Shown here one piece after another: positions 25,731 through 35,050 of a DNA stretch of 64,000 nucleotides (position 1 is the stretch's first letter; each line of letters starts with the position of its first letter). Source of the stretch: Cytobacillus kochii (GTDB lineage Bacteria; Bacillota; Bacilli; Bacillales; Cytobacillaceae); the NCBI RefSeq assembly GCF_020171845.1, contig NZ_JAIVAM010000009.1, positions 186,001 through 250,000 on the forward strand, read 5' to 3'. Under the pieces are notes generated by a model. That model worked only from the letters and a program-made list of their open reading frames with translations, was not told the DNA's origin and did no database searches. The position numbers were made by a program, and so were the translations under genes.

Positions 25731-26774
25731 TTAACCAATTCGGTATTTTCTACGATAATATCGAAAGATCGTTCTAATTTGTCTCTTTAGTTGTTTAAAC
25801 CGTGCAGTGCTTAACTCAATCAGCGGCTGAGTCACTGCGGTGACCCATTTGCTTGATAATAGCAAAGTAAGCACTAAGGCGAGACCTGCTAACAAGAGAA
25901 AACTTCTCGCATCATTAAAGAAATCTTGCACTTCACTTTCTCTAAATACTCGTACGAAAAACCCGTGAAGAAGATAAACATATAATGTGTTTTTACCTAG
26001 CTTTGTAAATGAGTAATGTCTATTAGGCACAAAGGCAAAGAAACATGCCATCATCATCACACTGAGTAAATAGAAACCTAATCTAGTTAACATGGACGAA
26101 ATAGATGCATCATCAACAACGGAATATGGCTTTGACCCAAGTAACCATTCATAGTTGATGTTTGGATTAAAGTAGAATAACACAAAAACAGCTACAAAAA
26201 TACCAATCGCACCGATGCGAACCGATGGTCTAAATAAAACTTGGAAATGCTCTTTCTTCATTAAATAACCTAGTAAGAAGAATGGGAAAAACACAAAAGT
26301 TCTAGATAAACTCAAATAGTTTGTAACCCAATCAGCATATCCTACAGCTAGCCCAATCGCAAAAGAGAGGATAATGGCTACACTTGGTTTGAATTTGGCA
26401 AATATCAATAACAATAGATGCCAGAAAAATAAAGAAATTAAGAACCATAACGACCAATGTGGATTTAGCGGATCCACGTTAAAGGCTGCACCTTGATGTA
26501 AGAAATAATAAAAGATCGAATAGATTAGTTGGAAAATAAGGTATGGCAAAATCAATTTTTTAGCTATTTTTTGAATATATCCCTTTTGATAATACCCTTT
26601 TGCAAAAAAGCCTGAAACTAATATAAATGCAGGCATATGAAATGTATAAATAACTTTGTAAAGCGTATAAATTGTTTCACTATCTTCAATAAAAGAGCGA
26701 ATCAAATGTCCGAATACCACAAAGAAAATAAGAATAAACTTTGCGTTATCAAAAAAGTAATCACGCTGTCTCAT
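25731..26774 (-). CDS. Membrane acyltransferase (acyltransferase-3 / fucose-4-O-acetylase type)
   Basis: 347 residues, about ten transmembrane helices. The N-terminus (FDNAKFILIFFVVFGHLIR) carries the conserved His of acyltransferase-3 proteins, and the first outer loop contains FHMPAFILVSGFFA. Such enzymes O-acetylate surface glycans or peptidoglycan using cytoplasmic acetyl-CoA; the substrate here is unknown. ATG 26774 behind AAAGGAGG. No SGNH domain, so it is of the short type. Monocistronic. Confidence 0.85.
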   Translation of the reverse strand: MRQRDYFFDNAKFILIFFVVFGHLIRSFIEDSETIYTLYKVIYTFHMPAFILVSGFFAKGYYQKGYIQKIAKKLILPYLIFQLIYSIFYYFLHQGAAFNVDPLNPHWSLWFLISLFFWHLLLLIFAKFKPSVAIILSFAIGLAVGYADWVTNYLSLSRTFVFFPFFLLGYLMKKEHFQVLFRPSVRIGAIGIFVAVFVLFYFNPNINYEWLLGSKPYSVVDDASISSMLTRLGFYLLSVMMMACFFAFVPNRHYSFTKLGKNTLYVYLLHGFFVRVFRESEVQDFFNDARSFLLLAGLALVLTLLLSSKWVTAVTQPLIELSTARFKQLKRQIRTIFRYYRRKYRIG

Positions 26775-27050
26775 AAATCCTCCTTTATTAAAGACCCCCT
26801 AAAACATCACTTATTATATACCCATTATGTAAGAAAATAAATCAATTCAAACATGTGAACGAGTGGATAAAAATCCAAAACATGGACATGTAAAGGTAAT
26901 ATGGCATTGAAATGTATAGGTATATATAACTATTTATAGTTAAAATACTACTTCAATATCCCCTTTTTATCGATTATAATGTTAGCAGAATCTAGTCTAA
27001 TAGAATCATTATTTTCGAAAGGGATACATTTTTTAAAAGGAGGAATTATA

Positions 27051-28829
27051 TTGAAATTACTGAAAAAATGGCGTTTAAAACAAAGTAGCATCCCCTTTTT
27101 AAATGCGATATTATTACGGGTGTCGAAGTCAGATAAATGGAGAAAGTTAAAAATCGGTCAAAAGTATGGGGTAGCTTTGTGGCTTACTTTAGGCGTATTC
27201 ACTCTATCAACGATCTTGTCTTTTATTATGCTTGTCTACAGTACCTTTAAACTTAATGAAGCAGAGAAGGCAAGTGAAAGAGCACTAGAAATCGCTGATA
27301 TAGGCACAGATTTCTACTTAAAAGGCGGAACAATTGGGAATTATATTATTGATTCTAATCCAAAACATTTAAATACATATGAAGATTTAGAAACAGATAT
27401 AAAGAATAAACAACAAGAAATACAAGCAATGATTCAATCAGAAACAGCACAAGAAATGTTTGTAAAAATCAATGAATATGATAAAGAAGTGAATCAATTA
27501 TTTTATGATGAAATCGCACCAAATGTGAAGTTGCAACATGTACGCGAATACCGTTTAGGGAAGTTGCAGGTGGATAATTACATCGAGCAGACAATGAATA
27601 CTTTAGATGAATTAACATCTATTATTAAGGAAGAGCAGGAATCCGCCATTAACCAAGCGAGTTGGATGATGATCGTTTCACTTGTTATCTTGGTACTGTC
27701 ACTAGTACTATCAGCAATTTTCGGATTTTTTAGTCATAGAATCGTGAATAAACAATTAGCGTATCGTCTTACAATGGTTGTGACAGCTTCTAAGGAAATC
27801 ACAAAAGGAAACTTAAAAGCTAATGATATTCATTCGAATAATCAAGATGAAATTACAGAAATCGCAGACGCTTTTAACCAAATGAAACACCAGTTGCGCC
27901 AAATGATTCAAGAAATGCTTACAGTTTCACAAAGTTTAAATGAGAGAAGTGTTCACCTTGGTACCGTTTCATCTGAAGTTGCAGCTGCTAGTCAAGAAAT
28001 ATCGGCGACAATGGAGGAACTATCGGGAGGAGCAGAAGAGCAAGCAAGTGCAAGTGCGGATTTATCAAAAATTATGGAAGATTACTTATTTAAAGTGGAA
28101 AATGCAGAAACGAAAAGTGTTTCTATGCGTGAAGCAGCCTCAAATGTGAAGGATATGACATTAGCAGGAAATGAATTGATGGAAAATTCTAAAGAGCAAA
28201 TGAATAGAATAGATGAAATTATTAATGATTCGATGCATCGAGTGAAAGGGTTAGATCAAGAAACGAAACAAGTAAATAAGTTAATATCTGTGATACATGA
28301 GATCGCTAACCAAACGAATTTATTAGCATTAAATGCGGCAATTGAAGCTGCGAGAGCAGGAGAGCATGGCAAGGGCTTTGCTGTTGTTGCGGAGGAAGTA
28401 AGAAAACTTGCTGAAAAAGTCTCCTATTCAATAAGTGATATCACTTCAATCGTCAATAAAATTCAGTCAGAGTCTGTTGGAGTCGTGGAATCGTTACAAG
28501 CTGGCTATGAGCAAGTAGAGATCGGTAGTAATAAAATCCATCAAACAGCCAATACCTTCAACAGTATAGCAACTGCCATTACTGGTATCCATGGAGATAT
28601 CGAACATATTTCGTCAAGTATGGTAGAAATGCTAGATAATTCGGTTGGGATGAGCGAATCTATAGAAAATATCGCTGCTGTTTCTCAACAATCAGCAGCT
28701 GCAGTAGAAGAGACGAGTAACTCTGTTACACATACAAATGATTCAATGGAAAACATCCAGCTATATGTACAAAAGTTAGCTGAAATGGCTCATACATTAA
28801 GTAAACTTATAGAAAAATTTAAATTATAA
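27051..28829 (+). CDS. Methyl-accepting chemotaxis protein
   Basis: 592 residues from TTG 27051, directly behind AAAAGGAGG. Layout: cytoplasmic N-tail, TM1 (~45-68), an all-helical extracellular sensor (~69-205), TM2 (~208-232), HAMP (~233-290), and the signalling domain with the tip [20 protein letters not shown], where CheA and CheW bind. Glu/Gln-rich methylation helices flank the tip. The ligand cannot be told from the sequence. A possible SigA -10 TATAAT is seen at ~26975; no SigD match was found. Monocistronic with a terminator. Confidence 0.94.
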   Translation: MKLLKKWRLKQSSIPFLNAILLRVSKSDKWRKLKIGQKYGVALWLTLGVFTLSTILSFIMLVYSTFKLNEAEKASERALEIADIGTDFYLKGGTIGNYIIDSNPKHLNTYEDLETDIKNKQQEIQAMIQSETAQEMFVKINEYDKEVNQLFYDEIAPNVKLQHVREYRLGKLQVDNYIEQTMNTLDELTSIIKEEQESAINQASWMMIVSLVILVLSLVLSAIFGFFSHRIVNKQLAYRLTMVVTASKEITKGNLKANDIHSNNQDEITEIADAFNQMKHQLRQMIQEMLTVSQSLNERSVHLGTVSSEVAAASQEISATMEELSGGAEEQASASADLSKIMEDYLFKVENAETKSVSMREAASNVKDMTLAGNELMENSKEQMNRIDEIINDSMHRVKGLDQETKQVNKLISVIHEIANQTNLLALNAAIEAARAGEHGKGFAVVAEEVRKLAEKVSYSISDITSIVNKIQSESVGVVESLQAGYEQVEIGSNKIHQTANTFNSIATAITGIHGDIEHISSSMVEMLDNSVGMSESIENIAAVSQQSAAAVEETSNSVTHTNDSMENIQLYVQKLAEMAHTLSKLIEKFKL

Positions 28830-28835
28830 TGGGGA

Positions 28836-28876
28836 AAACAAGTATGCTGCTAGTTTAAGCGGATACTTGTTTTTTT
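28836..28876 (+). terminator. Intrinsic terminator after the chemoreceptor gene
   Basis: AACAAGTAT...ATACTTGTT followed by seven Ts. Confidence 0.85.
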
Positions 28877-28955
28877 ATTATGAATAAAAAGGATTATGGC
28901 GATTTTTGTAGAATAACCTCGTGGTAGAATAATTTGTTTTAGGGGGTAAGGTAGT

Positions 28956-30407
28956 TTGCCAACATCGAATAGTTCTTTTGAAAGACAAAAGTTGTTAGAA
29001 AAGCTCTCAAATGATGAAGGAATCTATTCAGAGCTCTTTATGGAAGCCATAGATGGAATCATCCTATGGGAGGATGGTGGTCATATTGTACATGCGAATA
29101 AATCAGCGTGTCGAATATTTGAGACTTCATATAATGAAATTACAAAATGTAAGATTGAAGATTTTGTTGTCGATAAAGATAAAAAGTACAAGGAAATCCT
29201 AAATGTATTATATAAAAGAGGGGCAATACGAGATGAAATTCTATTCTTTATGCCAAACGGACAATCTAAGATTTTAGAATTTACAATGAAATTACAATCT
29301 TATACTGGTTTTCATATGGGTATTTTTCGTAATGTGAGTGAGCGAAACCAAATGGAACAAGAGTTAAGAAAGAGTGAATTGAAGTTTAGAAGAGTATTCG
29401 AAGGTACACTTGAAGGTATCATTTTATGGGATAACGAGGGAGTGGTACAAGACGTTAATCCTTCTGGGGAAAAAATTTTAGGGGCTAGTCGTGAAGAATT
29501 AATCGGAAAGTCGTTAAAACATATGATAGCTAGATTTTCTGGGAATTTAGATGAAATGAGAGAGATCATCACACAAATAACAATGAACGGTTCTTATGAA
29601 GGAAGGATACAACTACAAGGAAAGGGAAATGAGAATAAATTATTCGAGTATTTAGTCAACTATAATTTGTACTCAGAGTTTACAATTTCTACATTTAAGG
29701 ATATAACGGATAAAGTCGAAATGGAAGAAAGATTAAGAAAGTCCGATACACTGAACGTATTAGGACAACTTGCTGCGGGTATTGCTCATGAGGTGCGCAA
29801 TCCAATGACTGCAGTAAAAGGATTTATACAATTGCTTGAGAACTCATTAAATAAAGAATCTGATCATGATATGTATTTTAATATTATTTCAACGGAACTC
29901 GCAAGAATCGATTCTATTATTAATGAATTTCTTTTTTTAGCAAAGCCACAGGCCGTGAGATATATGGAGAATGACATAATTAACATTATGCGCGAAACGG
30001 TTAAGTTATTAAATGCTCAGGCCCTACTGAATAATATCCAATTCCGTACTTATTATGAATATGGTTTACCAAAAATGATGTGCGAAGGAAACCAACTAAA
30101 AAAAGTTTTTATAAATATTATAAAGAATGCAATTGAAGTCATGCCGGATGGTGGATATATCACAATTACCATTAAACGTCTTGATGATCAAACTGTAAGA
30201 ATTTCTATTCAGGATGAGGGTGGAGGAATACCACAGGATAAGTTAGAAAAGCTAGGACAGCCATTTTATACTACAAAAGAAAGGGGAAATGGTCTTGGAT
30301 TAATGGTTTCATATAAAATTGTTGATGAACATAATGGGGCAGTTCAAGTGGAAAGTAGTGAGGGAGTTGGTACAACTTTTCATATTATTCTTCCTATGAG
30401 TAATTAA
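28956..30407 (+). CDS. Cytosolic PAS-PAS sensor histidine kinase, sporulation-kinase-like
   Basis: 483 residues without membrane helices. PAS 1 (~20-135) and PAS 2 (~140-260) are followed by a HisKA domain with the phosphorylated His in GIAHEVRNPMTAVKGF (~277), then HATPase_c with N-box KNAIE, G1 DEGGGIP and G2 GNGLGL. This layout matches Bacillus phosphorelay kinases of the KinA/KinE class, which feed Spo0F. No response regulator gene lies nearby, consistent with an orphan phosphorelay kinase. TTG 28956 behind AGGGGG. Confidence 0.88.
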   Translation: MPTSNSSFERQKLLEKLSNDEGIYSELFMEAIDGIILWEDGGHIVHANKSACRIFETSYNEITKCKIEDFVVDKDKKYKEILNVLYKRGAIRDEILFFMPNGQSKILEFTMKLQSYTGFHMGIFRNVSERNQMEQELRKSELKFRRVFEGTLEGIILWDNEGVVQDVNPSGEKILGASREELIGKSLKHMIARFSGNLDEMREIITQITMNGSYEGRIQLQGKGNENKLFEYLVNYNLYSEFTISTFKDITDKVEMEERLRKSDTLNVLGQLAAGIAHEVRNPMTAVKGFIQLLENSLNKESDHDMYFNIISTELARIDSIINEFLFLAKPQAVRYMENDIINIMRETVKLLNAQALLNNIQFRTYYEYGLPKMMCEGNQLKKVFINIIKNAIEVMPDGGYITITIKRLDDQTVRISIQDEGGGIPQDKLEKLGQPFYTTKERGNGLGLMVSYKIVDEHNGAVQVESSEGVGTTFHIILPMSN

Positions 30408-30454
30408 TTTTTTTTTTAAAATATAAGTAGGGAGAATGTAATTTATGTATTAAA

Positions 30455-30472
30455 ATTAGATGTATATCTAAT
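30455..30472. promoter_or_regulatory. Perfect palindrome, candidate ArsR-family operator
   Basis: ATTAGAT gtat ATCTAAT, a 7+7 perfect inverted repeat with a further ATTAGATAT overlapping at 30471-30479. It lies 59 bases before the regulator start, as expected of an autoregulatory ArsR/SmtB-type operator. Confidence 0.5.
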
Positions 30473-30530
30473 TAGATATATGTTAAAATTGATTTATTCA
30501 TACTGTTGTTAAGAAAAGGAGTGAAGGATT

Positions 30531-31112
30531 ATGCAATTAAACCGCATTGTTGCTTTTCATAAAACCATGGGCGATCCAACGAGAATAAGAATTGTTTATT
30601 TGTTATCAAAAGGGCCATTGCACGGACAAGCCATAGCAGGAAAGTTAGGTTTAACACCACCAACGATTACTCACCACCTTCATAAATTAAGAGATATTAA
30701 TTTAGTTTATACAAGAAGAGAAAAAAATACGGTCTATTATTATTTAAACGAAAAGATTATTCTTCATCAAGCTGTTACATTAGAGAAAATTATTAGTCAA
30801 AAGGAGGAGTTAGAAGAAATGGAGCAAGACAACGCATATAGAAAGAAAGTACTAGACGCTTTTATTCAAACTGATGGAAAATTAAAATCTATTCCTGCTC
30901 AAAGAAAGAAAAAGCTTATCATTTTTGAACATATGGTAAAAGGGTTGAAAAAAGGTGTGAAATATGAAGAGAAAGAGATAAATGAATATATTAAAAATTT
31001 TCATGATGACTTTGCCACAATTAGAAGAGAGTTTATTACGAATCAATATATGTATCGTGAGAATGGGATCTATGAAGTAAATCCTCCAGAAATGTGGGCG
31101 AAAATAGAATAA
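30531..31112 (+). CDS. ArsR-type winged-helix regulator with DUF2087 domain
   Basis: 193 residues. The N-terminal ~85 form an ArsR-like winged helix (MGDPTRIRIVYLLSKGPLHG, recognition helix TPPTITHHLHKL). The C-terminal part (~105-190) is a DUF2087 domain (PAQRKKKLIIFEHMVKGLKKG). The metal-binding ELCVCDL motif of arsenic sensors is absent, so the signal is probably not a metal. The structural target is not adjacent. A palindrome upstream suggests autoregulation. ATG 30531 behind AAAGGAG. Confidence 0.88.
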   Translation: MQLNRIVAFHKTMGDPTRIRIVYLLSKGPLHGQAIAGKLGLTPPTITHHLHKLRDINLVYTRREKNTVYYYLNEKIILHQAVTLEKIISQKEELEEMEQDNAYRKKVLDAFIQTDGKLKSIPAQRKKKLIIFEHMVKGLKKGVKYEEKEINEYIKNFHDDFATIRREFITNQYMYRENGIYEVNPPEMWAKIE

Positions 31113-31210
31113 TAGTAGTTGGCCTACTGTAGACGGCAAAATCCACTGCTGTGAGTGCTGGTTGGCCATTCATTATAAAGAAGCTGCGAATCTAATTTGG
31201 CTCTAAATAG

Positions 31211-31260
31211 ACGAGCAAATGCTGACAGATATATAACAGTATTTGCTCGTATTTGATTTT
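31211..31260. terminator. Hairpin between convergent ArsR and amidase genes
   Basis: ACGAGCAAATGCTG ... CAGTATTTGCTCGT, 13 of 14 positions paired, then ATTTGATTTT. It can serve both convergent genes. Confidence 0.7.
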
Positions 31261-31266
31261 AGCTAA

Positions 31267-32058
31267 TCATGTATAAAATTCAGGTTTGCGATCATCGAAA
31301 ACAGGGATGGTTTTCCTGACACGATCAACCTCCGAAAGATCAATCGTTGCTGTGACAATTTCCTCTTCTTCGGTACCACTTTTGAGAACTTCCCCCCAAG
31401 GATCAATGATCATCGAATGTCCAGCGAATCTATTATTAGGATCCTGCCCTACACGGTTACAAGCAATCACATAACATTGGTTTTCAATCGCTCTTGCCCT
31501 TAATAATGTTTGCCAATGATCGACTCTTGGTTTTGGCCATTCTGCCACAACAAAAATAGCTTTGGTCCCGTTTAATGTATGTGCTCGAAACCATTCCGGA
31601 AAACGAATATCGTAACAAATCATACCGGCTACTTTCTCACCATTAATGTTAAAGCTGCCTTTTTCTTCTCCGGCAGATAAAAATTTATGTTCATCCATTA
31701 ATTTAAATAAGTGCATTTTATGATATTCTTGTAGCAATTCACCATTTTTATCAATTGAAATCATCGTATTAAAGTATTCCTCATCACGCTTAGTGGCAAC
31801 TGATCCGCCTACGATATGGACTTGATATTGTTTCGCTAAGTTTGTTAAGAAGGCAATTGTTTTTTCACCTTTAACATCAGCAGTGGATGACAAATTATCT
31901 AGATCATATCCAGTTGTCCACATTTCGGGTAGTACAATAATATCTGGATATGGTTGAACTTCACAAGCTTCCTTTACCTTTATTTCTACATGCTTATAGT
32001 TTTCTTCAGGATGGCCAAATTGTATATCCATTTGTATACAGGCAATATGTAATTTCAT
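31267..32058 (-). CDS. Nitrilase-superfamily amidase (carbon-nitrogen hydrolase)
   Basis: 263-residue C-N hydrolase with the Glu-Lys-Cys triad: Glu in LPEMW (~46), Lys in EYHKMHLF (~113) and Cys in GMICYDIRFPEWFR (~148). It is closest in character to the YafV/MtnU omega-amidase group, which deaminates 2-oxoglutaramate or alpha-ketoglutaramate formed in methionine salvage. Here it is outside any mtn operon, so the substrate is inferred only. ATG 32058 behind AAGGGAG. Shares its promoter region with the divergent Spo0E-like gene. Confidence 0.85.
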   Translation of the reverse strand: MKLHIACIQMDIQFGHPEENYKHVEIKVKEACEVQPYPDIIVLPEMWTTGYDLDNLSSTADVKGEKTIAFLTNLAKQYQVHIVGGSVATKRDEEYFNTMISIDKNGELLQEYHKMHLFKLMDEHKFLSAGEEKGSFNINGEKVAGMICYDIRFPEWFRAHTLNGTKAIFVVAEWPKPRVDHWQTLLRARAIENQCYVIACNRVGQDPNNRFAGHSMIIDPWGEVLKSGTEEEEIVTATIDLSEVDRVRKTIPVFDDRKPEFYT

Positions 32059-32147
32059 GGTTAAAACTCCCTTATTTCAATCTTATTTATACTTTAAATA
32101 TATACGATTTTTAAAAAGTTTACTACTGCTAATGATCTTAAATGTTT

Positions 32148-32187
32148 TGTCGAAAAGTAATGCAAACTATTCTTGGGAAGTGTCGAA
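32148..32187. promoter_or_regulatory. Two perfect Spo0A boxes (TGTCGAA) upstream of the Spo0E-like gene
   Basis: TGTCGAA at 32148-32154 and again at 32181-32187, same orientation, 33 bases apart (about three helical turns). Both are perfect copies of the 0A core. They lie in the divergent region between the amidase and the Spo0E-like gene. Confidence 0.55.
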
Positions 32188-32312
32188 TCATGTTGATATA
32201 AAAAAAGATTGTCTTATTTTGCGAATCTATTTACTTTTATAAAAATTCTTGTAATAATTTCTCAAGTAGGCAAAAAATAATCGAAAGCAGGACAATTTTA
32301 GGAGGAGAAAAG

Positions 32313-32549
32313 TTGAAGTTAAATCAAAGGGAATTATTGGACAAGATTCAAATGAAAAGAGAAATTATGATGAAATGTGCGTGGAAAGCAGGTATTAATG
32401 ACAAATTAACTATCCAGCATAGTCAGGAACTAGACATGCTTATATATGAATATCAGAAAGCAAAAATAAACTTCGAGCCCCGTAGGACCCGAGAATTTAA
32501 ATTAAATATTAAACAATACCATGTAAATATAAAAACCAAAGCTGTATGA
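32313..32549 (+). CDS. Spo0E-family aspartyl-phosphate phosphatase
   Basis: 78 residues with the Spo0E signature SQELD (SQELDMLIYEYQ), preceded by a helix LLDKIQMKREIMMKCAWKAG, which forms the two-helix hairpin of this family. Such proteins dephosphorylate Spo0A-P and delay sporulation. TTG start 32313 behind AGGAGGAG. The C-terminal tail beyond ~52 is basic. Two perfect Spo0A boxes upstream suggest feedback control by its own target. Monocistronic and convergent with the ZIP gene. Confidence 0.88.
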   Translation: MKLNQRELLDKIQMKREIMMKCAWKAGINDKLTIQHSQELDMLIYEYQKAKINFEPRRTREFKLNIKQYHVNIKTKAV

Positions 32550-32551
32550 AA

Positions 32552-33286
32552 TTAAAAAAGTTCAATTAATAAGATCATGAAAAGTAAACCAATGATAAAA
32601 GAATAGGTAGATGTTCTTTCATGACCATCTCCATGGCTCTCTGGGATTAATTCCTTATAAATAATAAATAGCATGGCTCCTGCGGCAAATGAAAGCCCAT
32701 AAGGGACAAGTGAAGCAACATAAGAGGTTAAATAAAATCCTAATAAGCCTGTGAAAATTTCAATTGTTCCTGTTAACGTGGCAACGATAAATGCTTTGAA
32801 TCTACTGATTTTTTGGTTGACCAAAAATAAAGCAACTAAGAATCCTTCAGGTGCATTTTGCAAACCAATGGCAAATGCAATTAAATTACCAGTGTCTCCT
32901 CCGTTTTCGGACGCATAACTAACACCAACAGAAAGTCCTTCCGGAATGTTATGAAGTGTAATAGCAGCAACAATTAACATCGCTTTTTCATCAAATTCAA
33001 TCCCTTTTTTGTTATGAGCGATGTCAATATGTGGAATGTTTTTTTCTAGCAATGTTAAAGTTAAAACCCCTAGAAAAATTCCTACGACTAATGGTAAAAA
33101 CCCTCCTGCATTTAATGCCTCTGGAATAAGACTCATTGTTGAAGCAGCCATCATAATACCTGCAGTAAATGCGAGTAATATATCACGCCATTTATGTGTC
33201 ATTGATTGGCCAATAAACAAAATAATCAATGCACCAAGTCCTGTAGACATAGCTGAAAGGATTGTTCCATATAGCACTTCTGTCAT
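32552..33286 (-). CDS. ZIP-family divalent metal transporter
   Basis: 244 residues, eight helices. I start at ATG 33286 (GAGGTG upstream); the longer frame to 33346 lacks a ribosome site. The metal-site motifs are present in helix 4 (HNIPEG) and helix 5 (QNAPEG), the second with Gln replacing the usual His/Glu. A His/Asp loop (NIPHIDIAHNKKG) lies before helix 4. It probably imports zinc, manganese or iron (ZupT type). No metal regulator site was recognised. Confidence 0.9.
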   Translation of the reverse strand: MTEVLYGTILSAMSTGLGALIILFIGQSMTHKWRDILLAFTAGIMMAASTMSLIPEALNAGGFLPLVVGIFLGVLTLTLLEKNIPHIDIAHNKKGIEFDEKAMLIVAAITLHNIPEGLSVGVSYASENGGDTGNLIAFAIGLQNAPEGFLVALFLVNQKISRFKAFIVATLTGTIEIFTGLLGFYLTSYVASLVPYGLSFAAGAMLFIIYKELIPESHGDGHERTSTYSFIIGLLFMILLIELF

Positions 33287-33371
33287 TTTATAACTCACCT
33301 CTTTAGAATCATCCCTGATTTTTATCAATAAGATGCAGATAGTCATTTAGCCTAGTATATGCATAATCAAG

Positions 33372-33405
33372 GAAAGAGGTCATATAAAAAATGTGACCTC
33401 TTCTT
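33372..33405 (-). terminator. Intrinsic terminator after the MFS gene
   Basis: On the minus strand AAGAGGTCACA...TATGACCTCTTTCCTT; perfect 9-base core stem. Confidence 0.75.
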
Positions 33406-33437
33406 TAATGTCAATTATGAATAGTAACATCCATTAA

Positions 33438-34661
33438 TCATTCATTCCATTCAGCAATTTTTTGATCTGATGGTAACAAAAGAGTGAGGAACCCGATTAA
33501 AGGAAGTAACCCAGTGAACATCATCGTCTGGTTTATACCAACCCAGTCACTTAAATAACCTAATGCAATCGATCCAATTGCACCCATTCCAAATGCAAAT
33601 CCAACTGTTAAGCCAGACATCATACCGATTTTACCAGGTACTAATTCTTGTGCATAGACAACTGTTACAGAAAAGCTAAGCATCAGTATAAAACCTGTAA
33701 GTGCCAAAAAAACAAACGCAACACTAGCTGGTACAAATGGAATGAGGATGGAAAATGGACAAGAAAGCGCCAATGATAAAAATATAACTGTCTTACGACC
33801 AAATTTATCTGCTAAAGGTCCTCCGAAGAAGGTACCAATAGCACCAGCTAATAAAAATACAAATAGCATTGTTTGTGCGCCGCTGATAGAGAAAGCATAA
33901 TTCTCAATTGCATAAAAGGCATAAAAGTTTGTCATCCCTGAAACATACCAAGATCGGGCAAAAATAAGAATGAGCACAATAGCTAATGCTATTTTTACTG
34001 ATTTGGTAAGTGGTTTATGTGCAGCTACCTTTTTCTTTGCCTTTTTATTAGCTGCTTGCAATCTTAGATTTTTAGCATACCAAATGGCAATATAGGCGAG
34101 AAAACAAACGGCTAAAAAAGCGGCAATAGTAAACCATAAAGCGCCTTTTTGCCCAAAAGGAACGAGTACCATGGCCGTAATTAATGGGGCTAGCGATTGA
34201 CCGCTATTTCCACCAACTTGATAAATGGATTGAGCTAATCCTCTTCTTGGTCCAGCGGCCATGTATGCAACTCTTGAGCCCTCAGGATGAAAAATAGCAG
34301 ATCCTAATCCTATAAATATGACGGAAATGATAATCCATTCATACTTAGGCGCAAAAGCCAATCCAATGATACCGAATAAAGTAATGGTTAAACCAATTGG
34401 TAAGGCAAAAGGCATTGGTTTTTTGTCTGTCATGTTGCCAATAACAGGTTGAAGAACAGACGAAACAATATTTAATGCAAAAGCAATCATCCCTAACTGG
34501 GTGAAACTTAGTCCCATTGATCTTTCTAAAATAGGAAACATTGCGGGGATGATTGCCTGAATGGCGTCATTTAACAAATGACAAAGCCCAATGATAAATA
34601 AAATACGATAGCTAGTATTTCCTTGTTTAGGAAGGGCTTTAAGAGAAATAGCTTGGCTCAT
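33438..34661 (-). CDS. MFS efflux protein, fosmidomycin-resistance (Fsr) type
   Basis: 407 residues, 12 transmembrane helices, with a Lys-rich central loop (KKAKKKVAAHK). The N-terminus (GLCHLLNDAIQAIIPAMFPI) and the motif HPEGSRVAYMAAG are characteristic of the Fsr subfamily of drug exporters. Likely exports small toxic compounds; the natural substrate is unknown. ATG 34661 after AAGGAGTCC. A dyad with AATAATTATT lies just upstream, but no regulator is adjacent. Confidence 0.87.
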   Translation of the reverse strand: MSQAISLKALPKQGNTSYRILFIIGLCHLLNDAIQAIIPAMFPILERSMGLSFTQLGMIAFALNIVSSVLQPVIGNMTDKKPMPFALPIGLTITLFGIIGLAFAPKYEWIIISVIFIGLGSAIFHPEGSRVAYMAAGPRRGLAQSIYQVGGNSGQSLAPLITAMVLVPFGQKGALWFTIAAFLAVCFLAYIAIWYAKNLRLQAANKKAKKKVAAHKPLTKSVKIALAIVLILIFARSWYVSGMTNFYAFYAIENYAFSISGAQTMLFVFLLAGAIGTFFGGPLADKFGRKTVIFLSLALSCPFSILIPFVPASVAFVFLALTGFILMLSFSVTVVYAQELVPGKIGMMSGLTVGFAFGMGAIGSIALGYLSDWVGINQTMMFTGLLPLIGFLTLLLPSDQKIAEWNE

Positions 34662-35050
34662 AGGGAAGGACTCCTTTTATGTAAGAATAATTCAATATAC
34701 GAAATAATTATTGAAGTTAAATGAACAAAAATCAAGTCTTTCTTTTAAAAAATTGAAATATTCAAAAAGACATCCTTTTCAGTTACCACTTGTTCTTCAA
34801 TCCTCAAACATTAGTTGTAATTGGATTTCAACGATTCTTCATCCTTTTTTTATTTCTTATTGCTCGAAAGACTATGTATATTAGAACTTAGTCCGATTCT
34901 ATGCCATTTAGGTAACATATAGAAAAAATAGTAGTAAATGAAAAAAATGAAGGTCGATTCCTTTGTTATTAGCCTTTCCAGCAGAAGGAAACATATCCAT
35001 CTTATAAGGGAAGCAAATCTTTTATAAGGCTTCCCCTATGATTGATATGT
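34662..35050. other. AT-rich spacer between MFS and kinase genes
   Basis: About 390 bases without a credible gene. A hairpin (GGGAAGC AAATCTTTTATAAG GCTTCCC, ~35008-35035) sits close to the kinase stop and may end that transcript. A palindromic CGAAATAATTATTGAAG element near 34700 may be part of the MFS promoter. Confidence 0.4.
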
